Counted from the stretch's first letter, positions 18,040 to 30,636 are shown. The stretch is DNA of 64,000 nt from Pseudomonas putida (GCA_029953615.1 CP124529.1:3968501-4032500); one strand, 5' to 3'. Numbers and translations are program-made. Notes: generated by a model not told the origin, from the sequence alone.

Positions 18040-20755
18040 ATGCTTCGAATTCGCAAACTGGTTCTGGCCATGGCTGCAGCATCGGCGCTGTCGTCGGGCA
18101 TGGCGAATGCCCTGGGCCTGGGGGAGCTGACGCTCAAGTCGGCACAGAATCAGCCGCTGGACGCCGAGATCGAGCTGCTCGACGTGCGCGACCTCACCGC
18201 TGCCGAAGTGGCGCCGAGTCTGGCGCCGCCGGAAGAGTTCAGCAAGGCCGGGGTGGCGCTGCCGACTTACCTCGAAGACCTCACCTTCACACCGGTGATC
18301 AACCCCAACGGCAAGAGCGTGCTGCGGGTTACCTCCAGCCAGCCGCTGCCGGGGCCGGTGGTAAAGTTCCTGGTCCAGGTGATGTGGCCGCAGGGCCGCC
18401 TGCTGCGTGACTACAGTGTGCTGCTCGACCAGGCCAAGGCCCAGGGTGACAAGCCGGCGCCAGGTAATGTCGCTCCAGCGGTAACCGGTGCTGGCAGCTA
18501 CTACCACCCAGCGCCGCGACACCTTGTGGCAGATCGCCGCGCGCAACACCCAGGGGGGCTCGATCCAGCAGACCATGATCGCGATCCAGGCGCTGAACCC
18601 GGACGCCTTCATCGGCAACAACATCAACCAGCTGAAGGTGGGCCAGGTGCTGCGCCTGCCCGACCAGCAGCAGATCCAGAACATCCCGCAGGGCGAGGCG
18701 ACCGCCGAGGTGGCCGAGCAGTATGCCGCCTGGCGTGAAGGCCGCCGCCTGGGGCCGCGTGCACGGCAGCTGGACGCCACCCGTCGCGGTGCCGCCGAGG
18801 CAGCGCCGGCGCGTATCGCCCAGGGCGACAACCTGCGCCTGGTCAGCCCGGGCAACCAGGCCGGTGCCAACCAGGCCAAGGCCCTCAACGACAAGCTGGC
18901 GGTGGCCCAGGAAAGCCTGGACACCAGCCGTCGCGACAACGAAGAACTCAAGAGCCGCATGGCCGACCTGCAGAGCCAGCTGGACAAGCTGCAGCGTCTG
19001 ATCGAGCTGAAGAACAACCAGCTGGCCCGGCTTGAAGCCCAAGGCGCGGCCGCCCCGGCGCAACCGGTGGTCAAGCCTGCGCCTGCTGCCGTCGATACCG
19101 CACCCAAACCGATGCCAGCCGCCAAGGCTGCACCTGCCGGCAGCGTGGTCGACGACATCATGGGCAACCCCCTGCTGCTTGGGCTGATCGCCGGTAGTGC
19201 CTTCCTCGTGCTGCTGCTTCTGCTGTTGCTGCTGGCGCGCAAGCGCAAGGCGCAGCAGGAGGCTGAAAAGCACCTGCGCATGGCGCGGGCGCTCGAAGAA
19301 GAGCAGGGCGCGGGCTTCGACAGCGATAGCGCGAGCCTTGATGGCGTCGAGGTTTCGGCCCCGAGCGTGACCCTGTCTCCGGCCGTGGTCGCCGCTTCGG
19401 CTGCCGCCGCAGCCGCTGCTGAGAAACCGGCGGCACCCACCGTCGAAGCACAGCCTGAACCGCAAGCCGACCCCTACGCTGCACTGCTTGAAGAGGTCGG
19501 GCAATGCGTGGCCGAAGGCCGCCTGAACCGCGCTACCGATTTGCTGGAGCCTGCCGTGGCCGCCGCGCCGCAGCGTGACGACCTGCGCCTTGAACTGATG
19601 GATATATACGCCCGCCAGGGTGACCAGAGCGCGTTCGTCGAGCAGGAGCGCAAGCTGCCGGCCAGCGAGCAGAACAGTGCTGCGGTTGCCGGGCTGAAAG
19701 AGCGCTACCCGGCCATGCTCGGGCTGGCCGCTGCCGGCTTGGGCGCGGCGGCCCTGGCTGCCGAGATGGATGAGCAGTACGTGCAGGAACTGCTGCTGGA
19801 TAAGTCCGAAACGCCAGTGGTTGCCGATGTGGCGCCCGAGGAAGTGCTGGCGTCCGAGCCCGAGGTGGCAGTTGACCCGCAAGCCGTCGCGCAAGCGGAG
19901 CCTGCGCCAGAGCGCGAGCCCGAAGGTGAGTTGGACGCTGAGCTGGATGCCTTCGACGAAGTGCCGACCCTCGATGCGTCGGGCCTGGACGAGCAGGGCC
20001 TGGACAGTGCCTTCGACCTGAGCCTGGGCGACGACCTGGCCGAGGAAGACCCGCTGGCAGCGCCGCTGCTGGACGAGCCGGTGACGCCACAGCCTGCATT
20101 TGAAGAGCCGGTACTGGATGAGCCCGTGCTGGAAGCTGCTCAGCCAGAAGAACAGCCGTTTGCCCTGGATGCCGAGCTGCAGGCCGACGCCGACGCCGAT
20201 TTCGAAGCCATGCTGGCCCAGGCCGAACCACAGCCCGCTGTTGACCTGTCCGATTTCGATCTCGATATCAACGAACCGGTTGCCCCGGCCGCCCCGGCTA
20301 CGGTCGACGAAACCCCGGTGGATGTCGCAGCCGAGCTGGCTGCCTTCGACAGCGAGCCGGCATTCGACCCGCTTTCCGAGTTCGACCTGCCATCCGATTT
20401 CGACCTGTCGTTGTCGCTGGAAGACGATTCGCCGGCGGCCAAGAGCTTTGCTTCGGAGCTGAGCGACGTCAACGCCGAACTGGACAAGCTGTCGCAGAGC
20501 CTCGAAACGCCTTCGCTGGAGCCGCACTTTACCAGCGAAGACGCAGCTGCCCAGCCCGAGCCTCAGCCACTGGACGACCTGGACTTCGACTTCTTCTCCG
20601 GCAGCGACGAGGTGGCCACCAAGCTTGACCTGGCCCGCGCCTATATCGACATGGGCGACAACCAGGGCGCGCGCGACATTCTTGATGAAGTGGTCAAGGA
20701 TGGCGACGACAGCCAGCGCCAGGAAGCCGAGGACATGCTTTCCCGGTTGGTCTGA
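18040..20755 (+). pseudogene. fimV: FimV-type LysM inner-membrane protein, frameshifted
   Basis: Polar landmark protein needed for type IV pilus and twitching functions in Pseudomonas. A signal peptide (MLRIRKLVLAMAAASALSSG) is followed by the N-terminal FimV domain (LGELTLKSAQNQPLDAEIEL). A LysM peptidoglycan-binding domain (RDTLWQIAARNTQGG...QVLRLPD) and a coiled coil follow. One TM segment (about 19190-19250), a long acidic low-complexity region and a C-terminal TPR-like FimV motif (KLDLARAYIDMGDNQGARDILDEVV) complete it. One extra base at about 18503 (TACTACCACCCAG) splits the frame between the N-terminal domain and LysM. Confidence 0.88.
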
Positions 20756-20765
20756 GGTTGCCTGC

Positions 20766-20863
20766 GCAGGCCTCTTCGCGGGCGCGCCCGCTCCCACAGT
20801 TTTCCCACAGGTTCAGGCCTTGTGAGTAACTTGTGGGAGCGGGCATGCCCGCGAAGAGGCCCT
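20766..20863. repeat. REP inverted pair after fimV
   Basis: GGCCTCTTCGCGGGCGCGCC... faces ...GGGCATGCCCGCGAAGAGGCC. Same REP family as elsewhere. A further stem CGGCAGCC/GGCTGCCG lies at 20884-20905. Confidence 0.9.
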
Positions 20864-20949
20864 CAAGCGCGATACACATTCAGCGGCAGCCCTACACGGC
20901 TGCCGTTGTCGTTATAATCCCCGCCATTCCGTACACCCCCACAGGTTTC

Positions 20950-21810
20950 ATGCTCTTGGACATCATCGACACCGCCGCCGCCGAGTCCGCGGCCGAAGGC
21001 TACTCCCGCATCGCTCTGGGCGTGGAATACAAAGGTGCGCGCTACCGTGGCTGGCAGCGCCAGGCCAGTGGTGTGCCCAGTGTCCAGCAGGCCCTGGAGC
21101 AGGCGCTGTCCAAGGTGGCCAACGAGCCGATCTCGGTCATTTGCGCCGGGCGCACCGACGCCGGCGTGCATGGCTGCGGGCAGATCGTGCACTTCGACAC
21201 CCGCGCCGTGCGCGACGAGCGCGCCTGGACCATGGGCACCAACTTCAACCTGCCCCATGACATCAGCGTGGTCTGGTCGCGGCCGATGCCGGCCCACTTT
21301 CATGCCCGCTTCAAGGCCTGCGCGCGGCGTTACCGCTACGTCATCTACAACGACCCTATCCGCCCGGCGCACCTGGCCGAGGAGGTCACCTGGAACCACC
21401 GCCCGCTGGATGTCGAGCGCATGGCCGAAGCCGCGCAGTACCTGCTTGGCACCCATGACTTCAGTGCCTTCCGCGCCAGCCAGTGCCAGGCCAAGTCGCC
21501 GATCAAGCACATCTACCACCTGCGCGTTACCCGCCATGGCCAGATGATCGTGCTGGACGTGCGCGCCACGGCGTTCCTGCACCACATGGTGCGCAATATT
21601 GCCGGTGTGCTGATGACCATTGGCGCCGGAGAGCGCCCGGTCAACTGGGCACGCGAAGTGCTCGAGGGCCGCAACCGCCGCGAAGGCGGGGTCACGGCGC
21701 ACCCGTACGGGCTTTACCTGGTGCAGGTGGAATACCCCGAAGAGTATGCGCTGCCCAAGCGTTACATCGGCCCACACTTTTTGACCGGCTACGAGGCATT
21801 GGCAGACTGA
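20950..21810 (+). CDS. truA: tRNA pseudouridine(38-40) synthase
   Basis: Makes pseudouridine in the anticodon arm of many tRNAs. 286 residues. The catalytic Asp (about D70) lies in CAGRTDAGVHG. RYRYVIYN, FSAFRASQCQAKSPIKHI and FLHHMVRNIAGVLM are TruA signatures. The start at 20950 (MLLDIIDTAA) lies after a TATAAT at 20913-20918; an in-frame upstream start runs through the REP and is rejected. Confidence 0.97.
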   Translation: MLLDIIDTAAAESAAEGYSRIALGVEYKGARYRGWQRQASGVPSVQQALEQALSKVANEPISVICAGRTDAGVHGCGQIVHFDTRAVRDERAWTMGTNFNLPHDISVVWSRPMPAHFHARFKACARRYRYVIYNDPIRPAHLAEEVTWNHRPLDVERMAEAAQYLLGTHDFSAFRASQCQAKSPIKHIYHLRVTRHGQMIVLDVRATAFLHHMVRNIAGVLMTIGAGERPVNWAREVLEGRNRREGGVTAHPYGLYLVQVEYPEEYALPKRYIGPHFLTGYEALAD

Positions 21811-21871
21811 CGGGCGAAAAGTCATTTGCTAACATCCGGCCTTTCACCGTAACAAGCAGGGTTCGCTGTCC

Positions 21872-22492
21872 ATGAGCAATGTTCGCAGCAAGATCTGCGG
21901 GATTACCCGCACCGAAGACGCACTGGCCGCTGCCGAAGCGGGGGCCGATGCCATCGGCTTCGTCTTCTATGCCAAGAGCCCGCGCGCCGTGGATGTGCGC
22001 CAGGCGCGGGCGATCATTGCCGAGCTGCCGCCGTTCGTGACCACGGTAGGGTTGTTCGTCAATGCTTCGCGCTGCGAGCTGAACGAGATCCTCGAAGTGG
22101 TTCCGCTGGACCTGCTACAGTTCCACGGCGACGAAACCCCGCAGGACTGCGAAGGCTACCACCGCCCCTGGATCAAGGCCCTGCGCGTACGCCCGGGCGA
22201 CGATCTGGAGGCGGCCTGCCAGCTTTACGCCGGTGCCCGCGGCATTCTGCTGGATACCTATGTGCCGGGCGTACCCGGAGGCACCGGTGAAGCCTTCGAC
22301 TGGTCGCTGGTGCCGGCGCGCCTGAGCAAGCCGATAATCCTGGCGGGCGGGCTGTCTGCCGACAATGTCGGTCAGGCCATCGCCCAGGTGCAGCCGTATG
22401 CGGTGGATGTCAGTGGCGGCGTGGAGCAAGCCAAGGGCATCAAGGACGCGACGAAGATCGAGGCCTTCATGCGTGCGGTGAAACAGGCGTGA
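21872..22492 (+). CDS. trpF: Phosphoribosylanthranilate isomerase
   Basis: Third committed step of tryptophan synthesis (Amadori rearrangement). 206 residues, TIM barrel. The catalytic Cys is in SKICGIT (residue 9) and the Asp is in [28 protein letters not shown] and DVSGGVE form the phosphate-binding end. Located between truA and accD, away from other trp genes, as in other pseudomonads. Confidence 0.97.
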   Translation: MSNVRSKICGITRTEDALAAAEAGADAIGFVFYAKSPRAVDVRQARAIIAELPPFVTTVGLFVNASRCELNEILEVVPLDLLQFHGDETPQDCEGYHRPWIKALRVRPGDDLEAACQLYAGARGILLDTYVPGVPGGTGEAFDWSLVPARLSKPIILAGGLSADNVGQAIAQVQPYAVDVSGGVEQAKGIKDATKIEAFMRAVKQA

Positions 22493-22714
22493 TGGCAGAT
22501 GTGACGGCTGGCTGCGCGCCATCGTCCATAGCTTTCGCAGCCCTTCAGGGCAGCCGCCTGTGCCTGTGGCGGCAACACAACACATTAACGGTGGGGTGGC
22601 GCGCGGGAAGTACCTGCGGCCGGTCCACCATCGTTTCATGAAAGTTATTGAGCTCAAGGGCAGGGCAGGGCCGGCGACACCGGACCCCGCCTGCCAATAC
22701 TGGAGAAAGAAAGC

Positions 22715-23607
<893 letters not shown>

Positions 23608-23608
<1 letters not shown>

Positions 23609-24915
23609 TGAAACAACGATCCCTGGGCGAATGGCTCGCCTACCTCGAGCAGTTGCACCCCTCGGCCATCGATATGGGCCTGGAGCGGTCGCAGAAGGTG
23701 CTTGCCCGGTTGGCGCTGGGCAAGCTGGCGCCACGCGTGGTGACGGTGACCGGCACCAACGGCAAGGGCTCGACCTGCGCGTTCGTGGCCTCGCTGCTGC
23801 GTGCCCAGGGGCTCAAGGTGGGCGTATACAGCTCGCCGCACCTGTTGCGTTACAACGAGCGGGTGCTCATCGATGGCCAAGAGGCCAGCGATGAGCGCCT
23901 GTGCGAAGCCTTCGCCGCCGTCGAGGCGGCACGGGGCGAAATTTCCCTGACCTACTTCGAGATGGGCACCCTGGCCGCGTTCTGGTTGTTCTACCAGTCG
24001 CAACTGGATGCCGTGGTCCTGGAAGTGGGCCTTGGTGGCCGCCTGGACACCGTGAACGTGGTGGATGCCGACCTGGCCCTGGTGACCAGCATCGGCGTCG
24101 ATCATGTCGATTACCTGGGTGATACCCGCGAGCTGGTAGCCTTCGAGAAGGCCGGCATCTTCCGGCAGGGCAAGCCGGCGCTGTGCGGTGACCTCGATCC
24201 GCCGCAGCCGTTGCTGGACAAGGCTGCCGAACTGGCCGCGCCACTGTTTCTGCGCGGGCGTGACTTCGACCTGGCCAGCGCCGATGGCAGCTGGAGCTGG
24301 CGTGGTACTGCAGCGGATGGCGCGCAGGTAGAGTTGCGCGACCTGCCGTTGCTCGACCTGCCCATGGAAAACGCCACGCTGGCCTTGCAGGCCTACCTGC
24401 TGATGGGCTTGCCCTGGGACGCCGGGCAGATTCGCCAGGCGCTGTTGGCTACCCGCATCACTGGCCGCCTCGATCGACGCCTGCTGAGCTGGCAAGGCAA
24501 GCCGGTGGAACTGTTGCTGGATGTCGGGCACAACCCGCATGCCGCCGAGTACCTGGCCCGTCGCCTGGCTGCCCGGCCGCTCAAGGGGCGCCGCCTGGCG
24601 GTGTTCGGCCTGCTCGCCGACAAGGACCTGGACGGCGTTGTCGCGCCGCTGCAGGGCCTGGTCGACGACTGGGCGGTGGCGCCACTGGATACCCCGCGCA
24701 GCCGCCCGGCTGCGGAACTGGTCGCGGCCTTGACGAACGTCGGCGCCGCGGTGAAGTCTTATGCCAGCGTCGGCGCCGCCCTTGAAGGGCAGTGCGCGCA
24801 GGCGACGGCGGATGACCAGGTCTTGCTGTTCGGTTCGTTTTTCTGTGTTGCCCAGGCACTGGAATGGCTGGAGCGGCACGCCCAGGAGGGTGGAGTAGAT
24901 GGCAGTGCTGGATAA
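23608..24915 (+). CDS. folC: Bifunctional folylpolyglutamate/dihydrofolate synthase
   Basis: Adds glutamate to dihydropteroate and to folates. About 435 residues, Mur-ligase fold. P-loop TGTNGKGST (about 48-56), GVYSSPHLLRYNERVLIDG and LEVGLGGRLDTVN are characteristic. The ATG at 23608 overlaps the accD stop (TGATG); a GTG at 23605 is the alternative. The 3' end overlaps dedD by 17 bp. Confidence 0.96.
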
Positions 24916-25562
24916 AGGGATGAAACAGCGCATGGTGGGTGCGTTGGTGCTGGTGGCGCTGGCGGTTATCTTCCTGCCGATGCTGTTCAGCCGCGAGGAC
25001 GAGATGCGCCAGGTGCATGTCGAGGCCCCCCAGGCACCGGCCATGCCAAGCCTGCCGGAAGTGAAGGTGGAGCCGGTCGCCGTGCCGGAGCCGCAGGTCA
25101 TTCCCGAAGAGCCGCAACAGGCACCGGTGGTGGTGGACGAGTCCACTGCGCCGGCGAGCGCGCCCAGCCAGCCGATTACACCGTCGCCGCAGACCCAGCC
25201 TCAGGTACAAGTGCAGGCACAGGTGCAGCCCCAGCCTGCCAAGCCGCAGGCACCCGTGGCCAAGGTCGAGCCTCAGCCGGCAGCCAAGCCGCCTGCGCCG
25301 TCGAAGGTCGACGTCAATGGCCTGCCGGTCAGTTGGTCCATCCAGCTGGCCAGCCTGTCCAACCGTGCCGGGGCCGAAAAACTGCAACAAACCTTGCGTA
25401 GCCAGGGTTACAACGCCTATATCCGCTCGGCCAGTGGCATGAACCGGGTATACGTGGGGCCGCTGATCGAGCGCGCCGAGGCCGAGCGTGTGCGTGACGC
25501 GAATCAACCGCCAGAACAGCCTCAAGGGCTTCGTGGTGCGCTTCCAGCCTGAACGTAGCTGA
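24899..25562 (+). pseudogene. SPOR-domain cell-division protein (DedD-like), frameshifted at 3' end
   Basis: Inner-membrane protein with one N-terminal TM segment (MVGALVLVALAVIFLPMLF), a long Pro/Gln/Val-rich linker, and a C-terminal SPOR domain (SWSIQLASLSNRAGAEKLQQTL... MNRVYVGPLIER) that binds denuded septal peptidoglycan. At about 25502 one extra A shifts the frame. The expected SPOR end INRQNSLKGFVVRFQPERS is encoded in the next frame, stopping at 25560-25562. Without the shift the protein is about 220 residues. Translationally coupled to folC. Confidence 0.82.
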
Positions 25563-25588
25563 GTCTGGCAGGGGCGGCTTTGCCGCCC

Positions 25589-25675
25589 ATTCGCGGGTGA
25601 ACCCGCTCCCACAGGGAGCGCGCAATGGCAGGGTTTGCACATCACCTGTGGCAGCGGGTTTACCCGCGAATGATC
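25589..25675. repeat. REP inverted pair after dedD
   Basis: ATTCGCGGGTGAACCCGCTCCCACAG and CTGTGGCAGCGGGTTTACCCGCGAAT in opposite orientation. A small hairpin GGGCGGC/GCCGCCC lies directly before it (25572-25588). Confidence 0.88.
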
Positions 25676-25761
25676 CAGCGCCAATCCACCTGACATTCCG
25701 CTTACCCAACCCCCCGCCGCTCTGGTAAAATGCGCCGCCTCAAACGTCTGCAGGCAGCACC

Positions 25762-26319
25762 GTGGCATTTACCTTGGTTGATTGGGCGATCATCGCGATC
25801 ATCGCCGTCTCCACACTGATCAGTCTCAAGCGCGGCTTCGTCAAGGAAGCCTTGTCCTTGCTCATCTGGATCATTGCCGGTGCGGTTGCCTGGATGTTCG
25901 GCGGTTCGCTCTCGGTGTATCTTGAAAGCTACATCCAGACGCCGTCGATGCGCGTCATCGCCGGCTGCGCCATTCTTTTCGTCGCCACCTTGCTGGTGGG
26001 GGCCATGCTCAACTTCCTTATCGGCGAGCTGATCCGCGTGACCGGGCTGTCCGGCACCGATCGTTTCCTGGGCATGGCCTTCGGCGCTGCCCGTGGCGCC
26101 TTGCTGGTGGTAGTGGCCATCGGGCTGATCAGCCTGGGGCCGGTTCAACAGGACACCTGGTGGCAGGAATCACGCCTGATACCACAATTTCTCTTGGTCG
26201 CCGACTGGTCGAAAAACCTGATCCTGGGTTTTACCGGCCAGTGGACGCCCAGTGGGCTGATCGGCACTCCGGCTGATCTTCCGTTCAAGGAACAGTTGCT
26301 CGGGCCGGCAAAGCCCTGA
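25762..26319 (+). CDS. cvpA: CvpA family membrane protein
   Basis: Inner-membrane protein of 185 residues with four predicted TM segments (AIIAIIAVSTLISL, LLIWIIAGAVAWMFGG, VIAGCAILFVATLLVGAML, GALLVVVAIGLISL). Named for its role in colicin V production in E. coli; its general role is unclear. GTG start at 25762. It precedes purF by 42 bp, the conserved cvpA-purF pair. Confidence 0.95.
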   Translation: MAFTLVDWAIIAIIAVSTLISLKRGFVKEALSLLIWIIAGAVAWMFGGSLSVYLESYIQTPSMRVIAGCAILFVATLLVGAMLNFLIGELIRVTGLSGTDRFLGMAFGAARGALLVVVAIGLISLGPVQQDTWWQESRLIPQFLLVADWSKNLILGFTGQWTPSGLIGTPADLPFKEQLLGPAKP

Positions 26320-26361
26320 GCGCTATTCACTCAAGTTTCGTCAAAGTAGGGGTTGCGTCGC

Positions 26362-27867
26362 ATGTGTGGCATCGTCGGTATCGTCGGTAAGTCGAACGTC
26401 AATCAGGCGCTGTATGACGCGCTTACGGTCCTCCAGCACCGCGGCCAGGACGCTGCCGGTATCGTGACCAGCCATGACGGCCGGTTGTTCCTGCGCAAGG
26501 ATAATGGCCTGGTGCGCGATGTGTTCCAGCAGCGCCACATGCAGCGCCTGGTCGGCAGCATCGGCATTGGCCACGTGCGCTACCCGACTGCGGGCAGCTC
26601 GACCTCGGCCGAGGCGCAGCCGTTCTACGTCAACTCGCCGTACGGCATCACCCTGGCACACAACGGCAACCTGACCAACGTCGAGCAGCTGGCCAAGGAA
26701 ATCTACGAATCCGACCTGCGCCACGTCAACACCAACTCCGATTCGGAAGTGCTGCTGAACGTGTTCGCGCACGAGCTGGCGGTGCGTGGCAAGCTGCAGC
26801 CGACCGAAGAAGACGTGTTCGCCGCGGTTTCCCACGTGCACAGCCGTTGCGTCGGTGGTTACGCCGTGGTGGCGATGATCACCGGCTACGGCATCGTCGG
26901 CTTCCGTGACCCCAACGGCATCCGCCCGGTGGTGTTCGGCCAGCGTCATACCGACGAAGGCGTGGAATACATGATCGCCTCGGAAAGCGTGGCGCTGGAC
27001 GTGCTCGGCTTCACCTTGATCCGCGACCTGGCGCCGGGCGAAGCGGTGTACATCACCGAGGAAGGTCAGCTGTACACCAAGCAGTGCGCCGAAGCACCGA
27101 AGCTGCAACCGTGCATCTTCGAACATGTCTACCTGGCCCGTCCGGACTCGATCATGGATGGTGTCTCGGTGTACAAGGCCCGTCTGCGCATGGGTGAAAA
27201 ACTGGCCGACAAGATCATGCGCGAGCGCCCTGAGCACGACATCGACGTGGTCATCCCGATCCCGGACACCAGCCGCACTGCGGCCCTGGAACTGGCCAAC
27301 CGCCTGGGCGTGAAGTTCCGCGAAGGTTTCGTCAAGAACCGCTACATCGGCCGTACCTTCATCATGCCCGGCCAGGCCGCGCGCAAGAAATCGGTACGCC
27401 AGAAGCTCAACGCCATCGAGCTGGAGTTCCGCGGCAAGAACGTGATGCTGGTGGACGACTCGATCGTGCGTGGCACCACCTGCAAGCAGATCATCCAGAT
27501 GGCCCGCGAAGCTGGCGCCAAGAACGTCTACTTCTGCTCCGCAGCCCCTGCGGTACGCTACCCCAACGTCTACGGCATCGACATGCCGAGTGTTCACGAA
27601 CTGATCGCCCACAACCGTACCACCGAACAAGTGGCCGAGTTGATTGGCGCCGACTGGCTGGTCTACCAGGACCTGCCGGACCTGATCGACTCGGTCGGTG
27701 GCGGCAAGATCAAGATCGACCACTTCGATTGCGCGGTATTCAACGGTGAGTACGTCACCGGCGATATCGACGAAGCCTACCTCGACCGCATCGAGCAGGC
27801 GCGTAACGACCTGGCCAAGGTCAAGAACCAGGCGGTCAGCGCGATCATCGACCTCTACAACAACTGA
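26362..27867 (+). CDS. purF: Amidophosphoribosyltransferase
   Basis: First step of purine synthesis: PRPP plus glutamine gives phosphoribosylamine. 501 residues. The start [10 protein letters not shown] exposes the N-terminal Cys nucleophile after Met removal, so the ATG at 26362 is required and the upstream in-frame start at 26353 is wrong. The glutaminase domain is followed by the phosphoribosyltransferase domain with PRPP loop [12 protein letters not shown]. Confidence 0.98.
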   Translation: MCGIVGIVGKSNVNQALYDALTVLQHRGQDAAGIVTSHDGRLFLRKDNGLVRDVFQQRHMQRLVGSIGIGHVRYPTAGSSTSAEAQPFYVNSPYGITLAHNGNLTNVEQLAKEIYESDLRHVNTNSDSEVLLNVFAHELAVRGKLQPTEEDVFAAVSHVHSRCVGGYAVVAMITGYGIVGFRDPNGIRPVVFGQRHTDEGVEYMIASESVALDVLGFTLIRDLAPGEAVYITEEGQLYTKQCAEAPKLQPCIFEHVYLARPDSIMDGVSVYKARLRMGEKLADKIMRERPEHDIDVVIPIPDTSRTAALELANRLGVKFREGFVKNRYIGRTFIMPGQAARKKSVRQKLNAIELEFRGKNVMLVDDSIVRGTTCKQIIQMAREAGAKNVYFCSAAPAVRYPNVYGIDMPSVHELIAHNRTTEQVAELIGADWLVYQDLPDLIDSVGGGKIKIDHFDCAVFNGEYVTGDIDEAYLDRIEQARNDLAKVKNQAVSAIIDLYNN

Positions 27868-27883
27868 TTTCGGGAGCGACGGC

Positions 27884-29095
27884 ATGACGGATCAATGGGA
27901 TGCCGGGCGACTGGACAGTGACCTCGAGGGTGTCGGCTTCGACACCCTGGCGGTGCGCGCCGGTCAAAACCGTACACCGGAGGCCGAGCACAGCGAAGCG
28001 CTGTTCCTGACCTCTAGCTATGTGTTCCGCACGGCGGCCGATGCGGCCGCACGCTTTGCCGGCGAAACGCCGGGCAACGTCTATTCGCGCTACACCAACC
28101 CGTCTGTGCGTGCCTTCGAGGAGCGCCTGGCAGCCATGGAAGGTGCCGAGCAGGCCGTGGGCACCTCCACCGGCATGGCAGCAATCCTCGCCGTGGTGAT
28201 GTCGCTGTGCAGTGCCGGTGACCATGTGCTGGTTTCGCAAAGCGTGTTCGGCTCGACCATCAGCCTGTTCGAGAAGTACTTCAAGCGCTTTGGCGTGCAG
28301 GTAGACTACGTGCCACTGGTCGACCTCGCCGGCTGGGAAAAGGCCATCAAGGCCAATACCAAGCTGCTGATCGTCGAATCGCCGTCCAACCCGCTGGCCG
28401 AATTGGTCGATATCACCGCGCTCAGCGAAATCGCCCATGCCCACGGTGCCATGCTGGTGGTGGACAACTGCTTCAGCACCCCGGCGCTGCAGCAGCCGCT
28501 GAAGCTGGGGGCCGACATCGTGTTCCACTCGGCCACCAAGTTCATCGACGGCCAGGGCCGCTGCATGGGTGGCGTGGTTGCCGGCCGTGCCGAGCAGATG
28601 AAAGAAGTGGTGGGCTTCTTGCGCACCGCAGGGCCGACTCTCAGCCCGTTCAACGCCTGGATCTTCACCAAGGGCCTGGAAACCTTGCGCCTGCGCATGC
28701 GTGCGCACTGCGAAAGCGCCCAGGTACTGGCCGAATGGCTGGAGCAGCAGGAGGGCGTGGAGAAGGTGCATTACGCCGGCCTGCCAAGCCACCCGCAGCA
28801 TGAACTGGCCAAGCGCCAGATGAGTGGCTTTGGTGCGGTGGTCAGCTTCGAGGTCAAGGGTGGCAAAGAGGGCGCCTGGCGCTTCATCGACGCTACCCGG
28901 GTGATTTCCATCACCACCAACCTGGGTGACAGCAAAACCACCATCGCCCACCCGGCCACCACCTCCCACGGCCGCCTGACGCCGCAGGAGCGTGAAGCCG
29001 CGGGTATCCGTGACAGCCTGATCCGTGTTGCCGTGGGCCTGGAAGACGTGGCCGACCTGCAGGCCGACCTGGCGCGCGGGTTGGCGGCGCTGTGA
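27884..29095 (+). CDS. metZ: O-succinylhomoserine sulfhydrylase
   Basis: PLP enzyme that makes homocysteine directly from O-succinylhomoserine and sulfide, the direct sulfhydrylation route of Pseudomonas. 403 residues, Cys/Met metabolism PLP family. The PLP lysine is Lys219 in [37 protein letters not shown] and [12 protein letters not shown] are typical. ATG at 27884, 16 bp after purF. The name rests on Pseudomonas context; family members can use related substrates. Confidence 0.95.
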   Translation: MTDQWDAGRLDSDLEGVGFDTLAVRAGQNRTPEAEHSEALFLTSSYVFRTAADAAARFAGETPGNVYSRYTNPSVRAFEERLAAMEGAEQAVGTSTGMAAILAVVMSLCSAGDHVLVSQSVFGSTISLFEKYFKRFGVQVDYVPLVDLAGWEKAIKANTKLLIVESPSNPLAELVDITALSEIAHAHGAMLVVDNCFSTPALQQPLKLGADIVFHSATKFIDGQGRCMGGVVAGRAEQMKEVVGFLRTAGPTLSPFNAWIFTKGLETLRLRMRAHCESAQVLAEWLEQQEGVEKVHYAGLPSHPQHELAKRQMSGFGAVVSFEVKGGKEGAWRFIDATRVISITTNLGDSKTTIAHPATTSHGRLTPQEREAAGIRDSLIRVAVGLEDVADLQADLARGLAAL

Positions 29096-29865
29096 TCGAA
29101 ATCGGCGGCGGTACGCCCGGCCACAACGGCCGGGTAGCCCTGGTGACCGGTGCCGCGCGCGGCATCGGTCTGGGCATTGCCGCCTGGTTGATCTGCGAAG
29201 GCTGGCAGGTCGTACTCAGCGACCTCGACCGCCGGCGCGGCGCCAAGGTGGCCAAGGCCCTGGGTGACAACGCCTGGTTCATCACCATGGACGTTGCCGA
29301 CGAAGCCCAGGTCAGCGCCGGGGTGTCCGAGGTGCTGGGGCAGTTTGGCCGGCTGGACGCGTTGGTGTGCAACGCAGCCATCGCCAACCCGCATAACCAG
29401 ACCCTGGAAAGCCTGAGCCTGGCGCAGTGGAACCGCGTGCTGGCGGTCAACCTCAACGGCCCGATGTTGCTGGCCAAGCATTGTGCGCCGTACCTGCGTG
29501 CGCACAACGGGGCGATCGTCAATCTCACCTCCACCCGGGCGCGGCAGTCCGAGCCCGATACCGAGGCCTACGCGGCGAGCAAGGGCGGCCTGGTGGCCTT
29601 GACCCACGCCCTGGCCATGAGCCTGGGCCCGGAGATCCGCGTCAATGCGGTTAGCCCGGGCTGGATCGATGCCCGTGATCCTTCACAGCGCCGTGCCGAG
29701 CCGTTGACCGAGGCGGACCATGCCCAGCACCCGACGGGCAGGGTAGGGACGGTGGAAGATGTGGCGGCCATGGTGGCCTGGCTGCTGTCGCGCCAGGCAG
29801 CGTTCGTCACCGGCCAGGAGTTCGTGGTCGATGGCGGCATGACCCGCAAGATGATCTACACCTGA
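29092..29865 (+). CDS. SDR family oxidoreductase
   Basis: Short-chain dehydrogenase/reductase of 257 residues. Cofactor motif [17 protein letters not shown], catalytic Tyr/Lys pair YAASKGG and a C-terminal [14 protein letters not shown]. The GTG start overlaps the metZ stop (GTGA), so the pair is probably co-translated. Conserved next to metZ in Pseudomonas; the substrate is unknown. Confidence 0.9.
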   Translation: MIEIGGGTPGHNGRVALVTGAARGIGLGIAAWLICEGWQVVLSDLDRRRGAKVAKALGDNAWFITMDVADEAQVSAGVSEVLGQFGRLDALVCNAAIANPHNQTLESLSLAQWNRVLAVNLNGPMLLAKHCAPYLRAHNGAIVNLTSTRARQSEPDTEAYAASKGGLVALTHALAMSLGPEIRVNAVSPGWIDARDPSQRRAEPLTEADHAQHPTGRVGTVEDVAAMVAWLLSRQAAFVTGQEFVVDGGMTRKMIYT

Positions 29866-29883
29866 GCATTCTGCATATCCTGT

Positions 29884-29980
29884 ACGGGCCTCTTCGCGGG
29901 CACGCCCGCTCCCACAGGTACTGCACAGATTTCAAAACCTGACGCGAACCTGTGGGAGCTGGCTTGCCGGCGATAGGGTC
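29884..29980. repeat. Two REP units after the metZ-SDR operon
   Basis: GGGCCTCTTCGCGGGCACGCC...CCCACAGG and, 30 bp on, a divergent unit CCTGTGGGAGCTGGCTTGCCGGCGATAGGG. The second belongs to another REP subtype. Confidence 0.85.
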
Positions 29981-30099
29981 ATATGCCCAAACCCGATTTG
30001 TCTTTTTTGAAAAAAATTCAATGGGGCTATTGACTTAGCTTCGCCACCTGCGTAAATTTCGCGGCCTCAGCGAAGCAAACGCAACAAGCAACATCGCGA

Positions 30100-30175
30100 G
30101 GGTGATTAGCTCAGCCGGGAGAGCATCTGCCTTACAAGCAGAGGGTCGGCGGTTCGATCCCGTCATCACCCACCA
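30100..30175 (+). tRNA. tRNA-Val (anticodon TAC)
   Basis: Complete 76-nt cloverleaf with CCA. Acceptor GGGTGAT/ATCACCC; anticodon loop CTTACAA in TCTGC/GCAGA. Head of a tRNA operon with three tRNA-Asp. Confidence 0.97.
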
Positions 30176-30241
30176 CTTCCTGAGATGTTCCTGGTGCATC
30201 AGGTTTCGCAAGAAGCCGATAGCCAGAGAGGAACGCACTGC

Positions 30242-30318
30242 GCAGCGGTAGTTCAGTCGGTTAGAATACCGGCCTGTCACGCCGGGGGTCGCGGGTTCGA
30301 GTCCCGTCCGCTGCGCCA
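30242..30318 (+). tRNA. tRNA-Asp (anticodon GTC), copy 1
   Basis: 77-nt cloverleaf with CCA. Acceptor GCAGCGG/CCGCTGC; anticodon loop CTGTCAC in CCGGC/GCCGG. Confidence 0.97.
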
Positions 30319-30418
30319 TTTTTCAGTAACAGGCGGGTGCTTGGCACCAGTCTGAAGCCACAAGGCAAAACGCCTTGGGCTGATCCCAGTTTCAATCGGG
30401 CGCAAGCCTGAACGATAC

Positions 30419-30495
30419 GCAGCGGTAGTTCAGTCGGTTAGAATACCGGCCTGTCACGCCGGGGGTCGCGGGTTCGAGTCCCGTCCGCTGCGCCA
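30419..30495 (+). tRNA. tRNA-Asp (anticodon GTC), copy 2
   Basis: Identical to copy 1. The upstream flank CAATCGGGCG-AAGCCTGAA recurs before copy 3, showing that copy 3 arose by tandem duplication that included the spacer. Confidence 0.97.
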
Positions 30496-30540
30496 TCTTC
30501 GTTTCAAGGTCCCTTGAACACCTTGAAGCAAACACAAGAG

Positions 30541-30566
30541 AAGCGATCACGTTATCGCTTTTTTTG
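30541..30566 (+). terminator. Terminator after tRNA-Asp 2
   Basis: AAGCGAT / ATCGCTT hairpin with a run of seven T, lying between tRNA-Asp copies 2 and 3. Confidence 0.75.
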
Positions 30567-30636
30567 TGCCTGCCCTGAGGCCATCGCGCCGGAAGGGTAG
30601 ACCCAGGTTTCAATCGGGCGAAAGCCTGAATGATAC

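Noticed and set aside
18329..20797. An 822-codon minus-strand open frame over fimV
   Set aside because: Antisense shadow of the low-complexity acidic fimV coding sequence; no domain is visible.
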